The translations under genes and the position numbers were made by a program. Positions 48,855 through 60,960 of a stretch of 64,000 bases of DNA are shown piece by piece. The DNA is from Balaenoptera acutorostrata. Lineage: Eukaryota; Chordata; Mammalia; Artiodactyla; Balaenopteridae. Numbering within the stretch: the first letter of the stretch is position 1; each line of letters opens with the position of its first letter. The stretch spans positions 43,997,536-44,061,535 of the forward strand of contig NC_080075.1 in assembly GCF_949987535.1 (NCBI RefSeq). The letters run 5' to 3'. The notes under the pieces were generated by a model. It was not told the origin of the DNA. It ran no database searches and saw only the letters and a program-made list of their open reading frames with translations.

Positions 48855-49117
48855 GGGCTTCCCTGGTGGCGCAGTGGTTGAGAGTCTGCCTGCCAATGCA
48901 GGGGACACGGGTTCGAGCCCTGGTCTGGGAAGATCCCACGTGCCGCGGAGCAACTGGGCCCGTGAGCCACAATTACTGAGCCTGCGTGTCTGGAGCCTGT
49001 GCTCCACAACAAGAGAGGCCGCGATAGTGAGAGGCCCGCGCACCGCGATGAAGAGTGGCCCCCACTTGCCACAACTAGAGAAAGCCCTCGCACACAAACG
49101 AAGACCCAACACAGCCA

Positions 49118-49148
<31 letters not shown>

Positions 49149-49181
49149 ATTAAAAAGCCAGTTATTTTTTAAAAAAAAAAA
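48855..49181 (+). mobile_element. CHR SINE
   Basis: A box TGGCGCAGTGG and B box GGTTCGAGCCC. Direct repeats AAGAGAGATGGGGC at 48841-48854 and 49182-49195. The tail has about eight AAAT units, then a short unique piece (AAAAAGCCAGTTATTTTTT) and a final A run. Confidence 0.96.
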
Positions 49182-49195
49182 AAGAGAGATGGGGC

Positions 49196-49844
49196 AGGTG
49201 AAAGAGATAAGGAGAGAGGTGGGTGCTGGGGTATGGGGGAAGAGTGATATCTTTGAAATCAGAATGACACAGAGTAGAAAGAGAAGATGGGCCAGATCAC
49301 TAACAAATACAATGGTGGTGCCCACTGTGCATGAGGCTTATGGCAACTAACAATTAATTTCACCTCTTTGAACCATGTGCAGTGCCTAGCACATGGACTG
49401 TCTATATTGGAGATTTAATACAGAACACCAATTTATAATCATTCCCTGACAAAAACGTTAACTTTAAAAACCGTATAAGCAATAAAAAATCAAGCTTGGC
49501 TATTTCATGACTTTAACCCCAGTCCTTATATTCAAGCAAATATATCCAGAATCAAATCATTCCCTGAAAACACATTCTATCTAATCATTTCTATGATCTT
49601 CTGTCCTGCCACAGAATTGATGAAGCTATTCGACCTGCCTGACACTTTTCCAGGAATGAGGCTCCTTCTGATAAAGAATAAAAAATGCAGTGACTTCCTC
49701 ACCTCCTTCTCAAATGCACACTGAGCCAATGCACCATGATGAGAAGGCTATTCATATTAGGAACCATTGAATCATTTTATATCATATTTTTGTATTTATA
49801 AGTAGAGAAGATCTAGAGATTTCTTTTGTTGTATTATATTACTA
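49196..49844. other. Non-coding unique DNA
   Basis: Nothing firm. A phrase near 49380-49400 (GTGCAGTGCCTAGCACATGG) hints at a decayed MIR/L2 end. Confidence 0.4.
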
Positions 49845-50690
49845 TTTTTCTCTATTCTTGGTATCAGAGTAATCACAAAACTAGGTAATTTTTAATACTT
49901 TTCTATATTTAGGAACTATTTTAAATTAATTGGCCTTTGAAGTTCCTAGGACTTGTTTTAGTAGTAATACTTTTAATACATTAATCACTTTTTAAAATTG
50001 TATTTAGTTACTTAGTTTCAGCTACTGCTTTAATTATTTCTAATTATTCTCAAACAATTTTGGTAATTAATATATTTTTAAAATACTTTCATTTCGCTGA
50101 GGTTTTCAAACATATTGGAGCATAACTTTTCACAGTTCTCTTATGATTTATATTGTCCCTGAATATATTCAAAAATTCATGCTCCCATTTCTAATTTTGT
50201 TTATTAAAACTGACAGGGTTTTATCAATCAGTAAAATAATTTACAAAATAATTTATTGTTACATATGTAAATATACTGAATATTAATATATAAATATAAT
50301 TTTATGACACATATAAATATTATATTATTACATAAGTAAAATAAAACAGTTTTTTCTAATACCTAGAGATAATTAATCACTTTTACTATCTTACAGTTTC
50401 TGATTCATTGTTTTTATCTTTATTACTCACTTTCTCATGGTTTAGTATTTGTTTAATTTCTAGTTTTACTTTCAATTCATTTGTAATTATTTTTTCTTTA
50501 CTTTACCCAAGGAAATGAAATATTGAAGACTATTACTTCACCTCTGAGTATAGCTTTGGCTGACTCTCAGAAGTTTTGATATGTTGCATTCTCATATTTA
50601 TTGTTTACTGAATCATACACAGTTTTATTTTTCAAGCTGTTTGGGCCATAAGTTAGGCTCAATTGTCTGAAAATACAAAAGTAATCTTTT
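49845..50690 (-). mobile_element. Old degraded LINE-1 (L1M-type) ORF2 fragment
   Basis: Read on the minus strand this follows the DNA of LINE-1 ORF2 in the endonuclease-to-reverse-transcriptase linker. Plus-strand landmarks: CTTGGTATCAGAGTAATCAC, CTGAGGTTTTCAAACATATT, CCATTTCTAATTTTGTTTAT, TTTTATCAATCAGTAAAATA and CTCTCAGAAGTTTTGATATG. It has many stops and indels, and no frame longer than a few dozen codons survives. It is far older than the copies at 0.7 and 63.7 kb. Confidence 0.7.
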
Positions 50691-53600
50691 TTAAAACACT
50701 ATATAATAGCCAGAAGAGAAAGTAAATGTTCATTCTTAATAACATTAATTCCAATAAAGAGGAGGATCCTTTTTACCCTTATCCATTACTTATTAGCATC
50801 TCAGTTTTCAGTCAAGTAGTTTTCAGTTCTGTCGACATGCACATTGATACGTTATCCTACTTTGATTCCTGGGGAGTTTGGAACTAAGTTCTAGAGTACA
50901 GAAATTAAGAAACCAAGGACTTCAAGGAGAATTTTCTATATATAATATTTTTACTAAAACTCCCAATGAAAATTAAAAAAAGGACCAACAATTTTCACAT
51001 ATTCTTACAATAAAGAAGGGGAAGGTTGTTTTAAATAGAGGAATGTAGAGAGGAGCAACAGAAAAAAAGGAAAAATGAAATGAAGGTCTCTTTCCCATGT
51101 GGGCGTTTATGCCCAAGTGACACAACATAGCTTCAAAATGGGTTCTTAAGATATATGTGAACTGCTATGTGTTTTTCTTTGTTATTTTCTGCCTTCCTCC
51201 GTCCTTTCTTTCACTTCCTTTTCTTCCCTCCATCCCTCCCTCCCTTCTTCAATAATGCTCACAAACCACTGTCAGTGAGGAGGGCTGACATCCTTCATTG
51301 GATTTGGGGTCTGATTTATGTAAAAGAATCAGCTGTGTCCACCTACTTCCCACTCACAATCTGTCACTATTCTAGTCATCAAAAATAGTCTCCCCATCAA
51401 TCCCTATATGGAATGGAATCTCTCCTTTTCTCAGCATAAATTCCCTGTTCTAACAGCATAGTCACAATCTAACTAGGAAGCAGGTTATCTCCCTCCCACC
51501 CCACTTGACAATGATTGTTATAAAATATTGAAAGTAGTATAAAACATTGAAACTGCTTTAAAAATCTTGGACGGAACATTAAACAATAAGTTAGTGAAAG
51601 GAAATGGTTTAATTGCAACATGCCAGGGAGTCAAACGCCTCTTAGGCACAAAACTAGCTGTTGAGGAACAGAACTCCAGTAAAAGCAAAGCTGAGGGTTG
51701 GCTGACAAGCAGGAAGCTGATCCTACCGCCTCTTCAACCCCAGAACTCTACCACTGGCCAGCACCTCACAGGGCAGCCTTGTAAATAATGAACTCCATTT
51801 TACAAATGAAGACTATAAGTATTAAACAGATAAAATGACTTTCCCAAAAGTCAGAGCTGTCATTTGTGTCCAGGTCTTCAGATCACAAACAGCCCTACTA
51901 CATCTCAGGTATACCTGTTCCACCAGAAAAGATCTATTTCCTGACCCCTTGTGCAAATGCACTTCTCTGTGTCTAGACCTCTGGTCTAACTGCTGCAGAC
52001 TCTGGAATGTTCTCTATCCCCACTTCGTGCCAAGTGCCTAAATTCCACGCATTCTTCAGGGAGGGGGCGTCTCATCTCTGCCACATGTCTTTCCATATGA
52101 CTTCAGCCTCCTCTACTCTCCCCTCACTGTGGTGCTGACCCGGCAATGAACCACACTTTGGCTTATGATTGTAAGTGGCTTGAGGGCAGGTGCTGCCGGG
52201 TTCCTGCAGGGTGGATACAGTGGATACAGTGCAGCAGTGATATACCAAAAATCCCAGAAGATTTTAGTTACTGAAAAGCAACATATGAGGAAAAAAGAGA
52301 ACACTAAAAATGAGAGAAACCAAGAAGAAGCCAGTCAACTACAATCTGTCAACTAAGACAGCCCATCAGGTAGGAACACCTAGGAAACTGTTCAGGGGCA
52401 AATATTGCAAGACACTGTCTTCCCTTAAGAATTCACTTCCAATAAATCACTCTTTATCTAAAATTCTAATACTTAGCATTGTATCTTTATCCCACACAAA
52501 TGCATTGTCTAATGTCAACAAAAACATTCCTAAATGATTATTCTCAGTATCTAGTACTTTCCCACTAGTTAGGAGGATTTTGAGGATTTAACCTGAAAAA
52601 TTTATTAGGATGTGAAACTTTCAGATGCTTTTTTTTCATTGTACTCCAAATTTTCCAATTTTATGTGCATATTTTAATCAATATTTTAATACTTACATAA
52701 TGTTTGAGAGGCTGCATCATTTTTTTGATTTTCTCCCAGAGAACAATGACAGTCTTTCTTGTACTTTTAAAGTATCCACAATAACATTGGTTATATGGGC
52801 TATGGGGTTTATTTCCTTTCTCATTAAATAAAAGAGAAAAAATTTCCCCAGTTTTCTAAAATTTATAATTGCCACATACGCACAACCAAATATGTCCAAA
52901 ATTTATACAACACTAAGAGATCCTGTCCTGTGTTTACTTGCCCAAACTACCTCAACCATTATTCTATTGTGATGTGAACCATATTTATTTTGGGAGATTT
53001 CTGACATCTTTGTAATGTGTATTGTTCTTCTTCCATATCTGTGCCTGGTTAGTAGGCAGGGAATCTAAATTCCCTAGGAAGCATATTATCTGAAACTTAC
53101 TATCTGTATATGCCACAATGTTTAATTTTTTTCTAAGTTTTCCCTCATCCTCTTTGTCGATACCTATTTTTAAAAGTCATTATTGCCTTCCAGCTGTCCA
53201 AATTTTCTTCTCGTTTTTCTCTTAAAAACTGACTTAAAGCAGGAGGTCAATATCTCAGCCATCATTAATTTCACGCCCTCCTCTTCTCATTTATTCACTG
53301 GTCTTTTTTCTCCTGAAGATCCCTTTTTCTTCCTTGATACATTTATAAAAGACCTCCTTACTCCATCTAACCTCTTTTACTAGCAATATCTCATTTCCCA
53401 CTTTTGTGCTCCTTATCTTTTCTTTGCTAACTTTAAGTTGTTCTGTCTATTTTTATATAGTTCCTGCCTTCTCCACTCCCAGGGCAATTGTCCTGTTATA
53501 CACGGATCTTGAGCAGCCATTGGGGATGACAGACTGCATTTTTACTAGAATTCTAGAGGCAGAGGGGCCCTGCAGCCCCCATGCTCTGCCCAGTTCTTTC

Positions 53601-54229
53601 ACTGCCACAGAGTAACGGAGGCTTTTGCACTTTAATGATATTGTCTTGGGCTACTTCACACCTATCTCCAATTATGAATCTTAATATTCTCATTGTATCA
53701 TACATATTAGATTTCCTCCCAATGTGTTTTTCAACTAGGAATAGTACCTTGTAGGGTTGTTATCAATGATCACATTTCTAAACAGTCAGCGGAGAGAATG
53801 AAAATGATTTACTCTATTAGGGTGAGGTCATTTGCATACTGTTAAGTGATTTGAATGCTGGCAGATCCTACAATTGTGTTTCAGTGGCTTCTCCTCATTT
53901 CTCCCTTCCTAACAAGGTGTAGCTTATTTTGCTCACTATAAAATTGTCCTTTATTTTTCTCTCTCACGCCATCCTCTTCCACTGGAGAATAACACCCACT
54001 AACACAAGCATGACATTGCAAGGTAGTCTCTATCTTCTGAGCTAATGTTCTCTTTGGCATAATTCATCATCCCCTCTGATTTTTCAGGGATGGTGACAAT
54101 GGTGACTCCCCTAATATCTGAATGAAGTCCTTCATAAATATTTTGCTGAGTGATTGATATCTCCTGTAGTTATTTTTTTTTACACCTCTTCCCCTCAGTA
54201 TATAACAGATGGGATTCCATCATCAGAAG
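50691..54229. other. AT-rich non-coding DNA
   Basis: 51785-51895 is a reverse MIR relic (CCATTTTACAAATGAAGACT, AAATGACTTTCCCAAAAGTC). 51180-51250 is pyrimidine-rich (CCTTCCTCCGTCCTTTCTTT). The rest, including the T/C-rich 52.9-53.5 kb, is unassigned. No gene recognised. Confidence 0.45.
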
Positions 54230-54400
54230 CAGATGTTGTGGAAAAAGTACCAGGAGCCCAGAAGCCCTTGTTCCAGCCTCAGCTCCCCCATTAACTACCT
54301 CTGCCATCTCCACAAGTCACTTCACCTCTCTGGGCCTCCATTTCCATGTCTGTAAATCGAAGATGAAAATGTCTTCTTCAGAGGCATACTAAGGTGATCA
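54230..54400 (+). repeat. MIR SINE relic
   Basis: CAAGTCACTTCACCTCTCTG, GGCCTCCATTTCCATGTCTG and AAATCGAAGATGAAAATGTC follow the MIR order. Confidence 0.8.
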
Positions 54401-56069
54401 GGAAAGATATATTTACAAAAATGTTTCCTAATATAAAGTAGTTTGACACTTGGAATTTTGATAACTCTTAGCTAAATCATGTAGGCTTTTCAAAATCAGA
54501 TGAAATATAAAGTATTTGTTTCACCCATCCCCCTTATTAGCTTTTCATACTAATAAATAAACACACTTCTAGGAAAGTCAGTTACATTTTGAGAAATTCC
54601 GAATGACAAATTGTCAGCTACTGAACAAAAGGATCATTTTAACCACTCCCACCTCCATCCTCCTCCATGTCTCATTAGCAAACATATTCTCCACCTTAAT
54701 TTATGTAACTTATGAGGGACCCTGAAGGGAGAGGCAGGGCTCTAGTTTGATTTTTTGACTGAGCCTCATTCATTGAAGTAAGGTGTCAGGGCTGCCTGAG
54801 GATCTGGAAAGCATTTTGGAAGTAAGAAGCAGACAAATGTAAATCTTTTAAACCCTTGTGATATGCAAACTCTCCTCAGTTCAACATATAAATATAAACA
54901 CTAAATCAAATCAGATGCTTATACATTTTTTAATCCCATCATAAAACATTTTGTTTTGACAGCTTGGTAATGTAAAGTAAAAACACCGACAGCCAAAAGA
55001 ATCAGCATCTTTGCCTGCCTACTACCTGAAAGTCTTTCCTGTATATAAATAGAAAAAAAAAAAAAGTATGTTTATGTAAAGGGAAACACTGATTTACTAG
55101 AACTGATTGCTTCATAGTCTAATTACTTTTCAACTGGCTGTTCCAAATTAAGATGTCATTGATGGCTTTTGGTGATATATTTCATTTTAAGCAAATTTAT
55201 TCTATAATAGAGTACATCATAATGGAAAGCAGAGTTCCTACTCTTCCCTCCTCTTTGTAGCCTGATATCTTGACAAGTAAATTAAATTTAGCAGTTAAAA
55301 TGCTTCCATTAGTAATTTTATTAAGTTAATTAAAGAATCTCTCTTTCTGAATTTTAACTACCTTCCTTTCAGAACAATGGCGATTTCTTTTTTTCTTTTC
55401 TAATTTCATGTATTTAGGGACTGTGATATATTCTTGGACCAAGCAACCACTCTATCAGTACATTTCTGTGGGCAAGATGCTACCAAGCAAATCAAGTAAA
55501 AAGAAAAAAAAGAACTCCAAAGTCTGAGAGAGAGGATCTGTTTCATATCACAGAAAGGGTTTTAATACCTTTGAAAGCAGGAGGAAGAGGAGGAGGGGGA
55601 GAGAAACAGAAAGAGGAAAATATACTTTTTAAGTTATCTATGTTCTTGGGAAAAAACAGAACTGCTAACTAGTGTCTCCATACATACAGGGTAAATCATA
55701 AATAGTTGGGGTAGAACTTAGTTCATAGACAGAAATAGAAAAATTCCAACTCTTTTATTCTTACTTAGTAAGTGTACAAGTATTACTAAACAAGATACTG
55801 CAATTGGTGAAGCACAAGTTAAATGAAATCTTGGGCCCTCTCCAGGGAGCGGTATTTTGAAAGAACCCAAATATTTCTAAGAGATTTAGGGCGAAAAGAG
55901 TTGTTTTATTGACCACTGCCTGCTTCTTGTGGCTGGTGTTCTTAAACTCAAGAATTACAGAAATTATTTTTGGAACTGGAAGGGAGCATAGAGAACATGT
56001 TATCTTACCCTCCTATGTTAAAGATAAGGAAACGGAGGGCCAGGAGTTAGTAATACCACCACCACCAAT
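54401..56069. other. AT-rich, repeat-poor DNA
   Basis: No gene. 55090-55400 is repeat-free and dense in TAATTA/ATTAAT-type sites. 55575-55620 is purine-rich (GGAAGAGGAGGAGGGGG). A small reverse MIR fragment may lie at 55975-56050. Confidence 0.45.
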
Positions 56070-56285
56070 AATAATAATAGCAGCTCTAACAAAGGTGACT
56101 AATTATTTATTGAACTCATCACTGTGAAGCATCACCTACATTATCTCATTAAAAAGCCCCAGAGAATCCTTTGAATGCCCCAACATTATAGATATGAGAA
56201 ATAGTGCATAACAAAGATTAACTTGTGCAAAATCTATGTGACTCCAAAGTCCCTTGCCTATAACTACTACACATCATTACCTTAG
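56070..56285 (-). repeat. MIR SINE relic
   Basis: Reverse MIR: TACATTATCTCATTAAAAAG, CATTATAGATATGAGAAATA, TAACTTGTGCAAAATCTATG and CTCCAAAGTCCCTTGCC. Confidence 0.65.
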
Positions 56286-57652
56286 ATGAATGACTTGGGG
56301 TCATGCAACTAGTTAGTGCTTTCCCCAGGGTTAAAGTTCAGGACACCTGCTTCCCAGCTCTGCTCTTTACAAACTAGGCCATATAAGGAGGACTGGAAAT
56401 CCAGTGGTTGTGCTGAGGCATGGGCATTGAGAAGACAGGATGATTTACTTTAAAAGGAATCCCATTGCCAAGGTGCCTGAGAGAATATTTGCGTTATGGG
56501 TGAAACCTTACCAATGTCTGCATTCATGTGTTCAGACCCAAAGTGACATTTCATCTAAAATTTGGGATCCCACCTTTTACTCACTCATTGATGAAATGGA
56601 GATCCAAGAATACCGTCATGGCAATTACTATCAATACCTCCCAACTTCTCTCATTTTCTAACACCCTCCCCATCCCCTTGAACAGCCCACTCTGGGAGTT
56701 CGCATGCTCACTGTTCAACCCCCATCATCCTTCTCCAAGTCACTCCACCACCCGGCCAAATCCTCATGGTCAATCCTTGCTGAGTATAGTCTTTCACAGT
56801 CACACCTCAGATACCACCCCACCAACTTCTGCTCTTTTTCTCTGGGGGACTGAATGCCTTTCATAGCTATGTTCCAAGCTGACTGCTTTTCTCATGAGAA
56901 TCGGTCACCATGGCTTTTTTTCTTTCTATTCTTTCCCCATTCTTCAGATTCTGTTTCCAAAACAAAGTCCAAGAAAGGAATATGGCAAATCACAGATGCT
57001 TCCTGACAGAGCAGAATAGATGTGATAGGCCAGAAGACAGAAAAGACTGAGACTGCTTCATTCATATATGTTTTCCCTCCCTCCTTTTTCACACCAGGAA
57101 AAGCTAAAATGCAGATGTCTACCCCAGATGATCTTTCTGTATTCGGAGGGCCCAACCCCTCTTCTTCCTGCCTCCTCCCTCTCTCCCTCTTCCTTCCTTC
57201 TTTTCCTTCCTTTCTTTCTTTCCTTCTTTCTTTCCCAACATCTAGATTAAACAGGGATTAAGAGCTTTAGCACCGTTTGCCCCTGATTTGATCCCGTGTC
57301 ATCCCGGATATAGGTTTTCAAGATGGCACTCCATGGTTTCTGAAGCACAAGAAATTGGCAAATGTTCCTGGAAGTGTTTTTGTGGAGGATGTTTCCTTTA
57401 TTAAGCATGCCCCTCCCCCCAAATGATGTCTTTAGAAAGAATCTAGCATTCTGCAATATTTCTATGATTAATAGCTAGACAGACAGACCCAGAGGAAGAA
57501 GAGACTGGGTCATCCATTGTTTTTCTAATTAGAAATGGTACTCCCTGCCCTGACCTTTAGCTGAGGAAGAACACTACCTTTAGCCTGGAAGCATATTTTC
57601 TATTTACCTGACCACATAGCAAACATGTTTTCATTAGAAATTTACCTCTTAC
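56286..57652. other. Non-coding DNA
   Basis: 57175-57237 is a C/T-rich (CCTT)n tract. The 56680-56860 stretch is faintly L2-like. No gene recognised. Confidence 0.4.
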
Positions 57653-57820
57653 CTCCTTCATATCCTGCCAGTCACATTGCATCTATTCTTTGGTGAGGAC
57701 CCTTTTCAATTATTTTGAGGATCTTCTTCTTTTTTATGTGGAGCTTCAGTCCAGTAGTGAAATCTGTTTCATATTTGTAATCAGTTTTCAGGTCTGGAAG
57801 GAGCCCAAATCGGTAAGTTC
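57653..57820 (-). pseudogene. Candidate decayed exon (168 bp), speculative
   Basis: On the minus strand a very strong acceptor (a long T/C tract ending TTTTTTACTCCCAG) is followed by 168 bp, an exact multiple of three, and a good donor (GGAG/GTAAGAG). One frame reads TYRFGLLPDLKTDYKY... through about 49 codons to a single TGA near the end, which could come from a CGA codon by CpG decay. I do not recognise the protein. A weakly similar stretch lies at 58540-58640. It may be a gene remnant, an unknown repeat, or chance. Confidence 0.2.
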
Positions 57821-58789
57821 CTGGGAGTAAAAAAGAAGAAAAACAAAACAAAACAGAATTTAATTATGCAACCTGAGCGTATAGAAGATGAGAGAAGATA
57901 ACTCAAAGGGGAAAGACCTGAAAAATCAACATTACGTCCTCTCCTCCAACCCGAGTCATTCTGGCCCGCCTTTCAACCTGGGCAGTGATCAATTCCATGT
58001 ATAGAACCACAAAAGAGCCATTGGGATTGTGAAATGATGTGGCAAAATTCCTATTACTTGTCACGTGAAAAGAAGAATGTGCGATTTTAAAATAAAATAC
58101 CAGAGAAAGACGTAACAAGTTTGATGTAGTCAATGTAGCTGGCCACAGTTGTGAAAGATTCGATAAGCTTCTTCTTACTTGTCCTTCACCCTGGAGGCTT
58201 CTGAAGAGGCCTGAATATCCGGCTTACAATGAGTGATGCTACTTGAAATGAAAAGCAAGGAGATTGCAAATCACTCTTCTGCACAGGCATGGAATAAGCA
58301 ATGGCATGGCTGATGCACAGATTCAGGTATTTAAGTGGGTATGATTTCCAAGCAACAATTTCTAAACCCTACATTATCATTGACCTCCATCACACGATTG
58401 GACATGTTTACGAAGGCACACACAGCAGAGTGAAATTCGCTGGGAAAAACACTGAAGTCATTTTCCAACACCACGGCAGTATTTCTGCAAAATGAAGTCA
58501 TGTTATCCCAATCACCAATATGGTCCACCTTTGCACTCTTCTTCTGCTTAATGGTCTGAGTCCATTCCATCAAAGGAACTTTCTGTTTCAGGAATCCAGC
58601 TATGAGTTTGGTTGGAAGAAACCAAATGAGGTAAGTAATCTGATGTATGTGCTCAGTAAAGCTAAGTAAACCAAGAAAGGACTTGAAGAAATGTACTTGA
58701 ATAAACGACTTGAAGAAAAGACTATACTTTTGTCTTTCTATTTCTTCCTCTCTTTTTTCTTAAAGGCAAAGATATCGGGATGGTGAAAA
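57821..58789. other. Non-coding or decayed coding DNA
   Basis: Minus-strand frames at 57903-58133 and 58331-58573 are open but unrecognised. On the plus strand a second splice-like pair (TTTCTGTTTCAG at 58580-58591, GAG/GTAAGT at 58631) encloses 39 bp that are open in one frame. No strand is clearly favoured. Confidence 0.25.
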
Positions 58790-58990
58790 CTACCCCAAGA
58801 TAATTGTTTCCCTGTGATTTGATTGGCCAGGAAGCAAAAGCAAAGCACCCAATTAGCAGCCTTTTAAATCAAACACAATTAACTGTACGTTGAAATATAT
58901 GGTCTACAATTGCATGTTCAATTAAATAGCTGGAAGCAATTGAAAGCCTCAATTGCACACTACAAGCTACATAGGTCTGCTCAGATTTCC
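58790..58990. promoter_or_regulatory. Candidate regulatory element rich in CAAT/ATTA sites
   Basis: Eight CAAT/ATTG-type cores lie in about 180 bp, several as CAATTA or CAATTG, plus an inverted CCAAT context (GATTGGCCAG). The stretch has no recognisable repeat. Function is inferred from motif density only. Confidence 0.2.
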
Positions 58991-59120
58991 TACTTCTTCA
59001 TGAAGATCCAAGACAGATACTTCCTCAAAAATTAAAGGAGAAATTTTTGTTGTCTAGTAAGCACTCCTTAAAAACTTTATTGTAAATTAAATCAAATATT
59101 TGCATTAAATCTTTTCTTGA

Positions 59121-59329
59121 GGAAAGCGGAGGCAGGGGGTGGGGTGGTGGTGGGATGAATTGGGAGATTGGGATTGACATACATACACTAATATGTATAA
59201 AATAGATAACAAATAAGAACCTGCTGTATAGCATAGGGAACTCCACTTCGCTGCACACTAGAAACTAACACAACATTGTAAAACAACTATACCCCAATAA
59301 ATAAATAAATAAATAATATAATAAAATAA
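59121..59329 (+). mobile_element. LINE-1 3' end, severely 5'-truncated
   Basis: 209 bp of LINE-1 3' UTR, with the G-rich start (GGGGGTGGGGTGGTGGTGGG), the phrases GAATTGGGAGATTGGGATTG and AACCTGCTGTATAGCATAGG, the AATAAA signal and an AAATAAAT-type tail. Exact 14-bp direct repeats AAATCTTTTCTTGA lie at 59107-59120 and 59330-59343. Its subfamily differs from the element at 0.7 kb. Confidence 0.93.
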
Positions 59330-59343
59330 AAATCTTTTCTTGA

Positions 59344-60754
59344 ACCTCGTCAGAGAGAAAAATCAGAACACTACTAAAAATGCAAAGACTATTTTTCATG
59401 ATTGCTAGTGCAATGGCTGTCTCTGTTCAAGCCTCACACTGTCTCTAAATTCCATCGAATCATTTCTGGGGACACCCACTTCATCTATTCCCAAGTTATA
59501 TTCTGTGGTGTATTCCATACACATATGCAGTTCTACTTAGGCCAGTTGAGGTTATTTCCATTTGAAACACTGGTGAGAAAATAGTGTTGATAACAGCCAT
59601 TAGTTAGCACAGCTATCTACAATTATAGCCATCCCAATTGCTAGTGAACTAGTGGTGAAAATTTTCACATTCCACTTAATCGTATAATGATTTATATATA
59701 CATCTATTAGACTATAAGATACTCCAAGGCAGAGACCATCTTATACATCTTTAAATCATTACAGCATCTGCCATAATATTGAGTATATTGGTCTTAAATG
59801 GTGAAATAACAGAATGAATGAATGAAGCAAGGAATTAATATTTAAATACAGGCAATGATTATTTGTGTTATAGTCACAGTATACAGAGAACTGCCTGGAG
59901 GAGTTTTCAGAGAGCAACAGAGAAGCTTGGCTGACTATTCTTGGAGAACACATTGACTGTTGGATGGAGACAGTTCACCAAGAAAGCAGATTTTGACCCT
60001 TCAAGAACTTCAATGTGATGATGAGTTTATGACAGTTCTAAAAGCCAACATACGGTCGGTGGCCAGATTGTGGTTCTGGACTGAGAGGCTTCCATTTGGA
60101 AGGCAGACAAGCATTTGAATTATGGGTCTAATGAAAGTGTCAATAGCAATCCTGTTACTGGAGGAGCTGTAAAACCCTGCTTAATGAACTAGGCAGGGAC
60201 ACAAAAACACAGTGGTCTAAAAGGTACTGTATGAGAAAATGATAATTAGCCCAGATTTCATGTACAAGATAAAATGTATAGGGATAATATTACCACTGAG
60301 CAATATTATTGCCCTTCAGGGGACTGTTTTGTTAACAGGGTTTGGCTCAGCCTTTCTGATCTTCCTTGTGTGAGTAGAGATGTACTATACAATCGTGAGC
60401 TGTGAGTTGGGGGTAAGAACGTCAGATGGCAAAATTCCCATCAGAGATACTGACAAATGTTAATGACAGAAAAAAGTGTTCTGGCCTCATCAAGGGTTCA
60501 TTCTTATTTAGGAGGCTTTATGCAATATAGGATGATAAGCCAAATGGCTTCCCATGCAAGAGGAATGGGGGTGAACTAGAAGGTCATTCTCTAAACTTGA
60601 AGTCTACTTTTTTAGACCACTGGACATCAACCAGCTAAGTGAGGCAAAACAAGGCTACAGCTGGAGGGGACAATTTGGACCATAGCTATCTACTCCCACG
60701 TGACGAATTAGGGAGCTACTGAGGCAGCCCTGAGTACAGAAGAAAACAGTGAAC
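59344..60754. other. Non-coding DNA with an L2 3' end
   Basis: 59705-59830 is an L2 terminus (GACTATAAGATACTCCAAGG, GAATGAATGAATGAAG). The remainder is unassigned and has no coding signal. Confidence 0.5.
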
Positions 60755-60960
60755 TTGCAGTCAGGGAGCTGAGATTCTGGCCTTAGCTCTGTACTAACTC
60801 CGAATCTGAACTTTCTCATCTCTTCCAAAGGTGAATTAGAGTTCACAAATTTTAAGGGGCTTACAAATCACCTGAGGATTCTGTTAAAAATACAGATTTT
60901 GATTTAGAAGTCTGCACTCTTCACATAACTTGTAATGCAGTTGGGGTGAGGAGGAGGTGG
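60755..60960. repeat. MIR-like and MER5A-like relics
   Basis: 60755-60830 has decayed MIR phrases (GGCCTTAGCTCTGTACTAAC, CTTTCTCATCTCTTCC). 60838-60960 resembles the MER5A DNA transposon (AATCACCTGAGGATTCTGTT, AAAAATACAGATTTTGATT). Both assignments are weak. Confidence 0.4.

Noticed and set aside
12806..49195. Regularly scattered near-identical units, considered as a CRISPR-like or satellite array
   Set aside because: The units are independent SINE insertions kilobases apart, each with its own target-site duplication and A tail.
48626..49325. Long open frames on both strands (up to 196 codons on minus) with similar proteins at 13, 23, 33, 40 and 44 kb
   Set aside because: They are translations of CHR SINE copies, read on either strand. 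The similarity comes from the SINE, not from a gene family.
58301..58495. Plus-strand frame ending IFQHHGSISAK, compared with Tc1/mariner transposase motifs
   Set aside because: The resemblance is only a few residues, and the catalytic D,D(34)D/E pattern and terminal inverted repeats are not visible.
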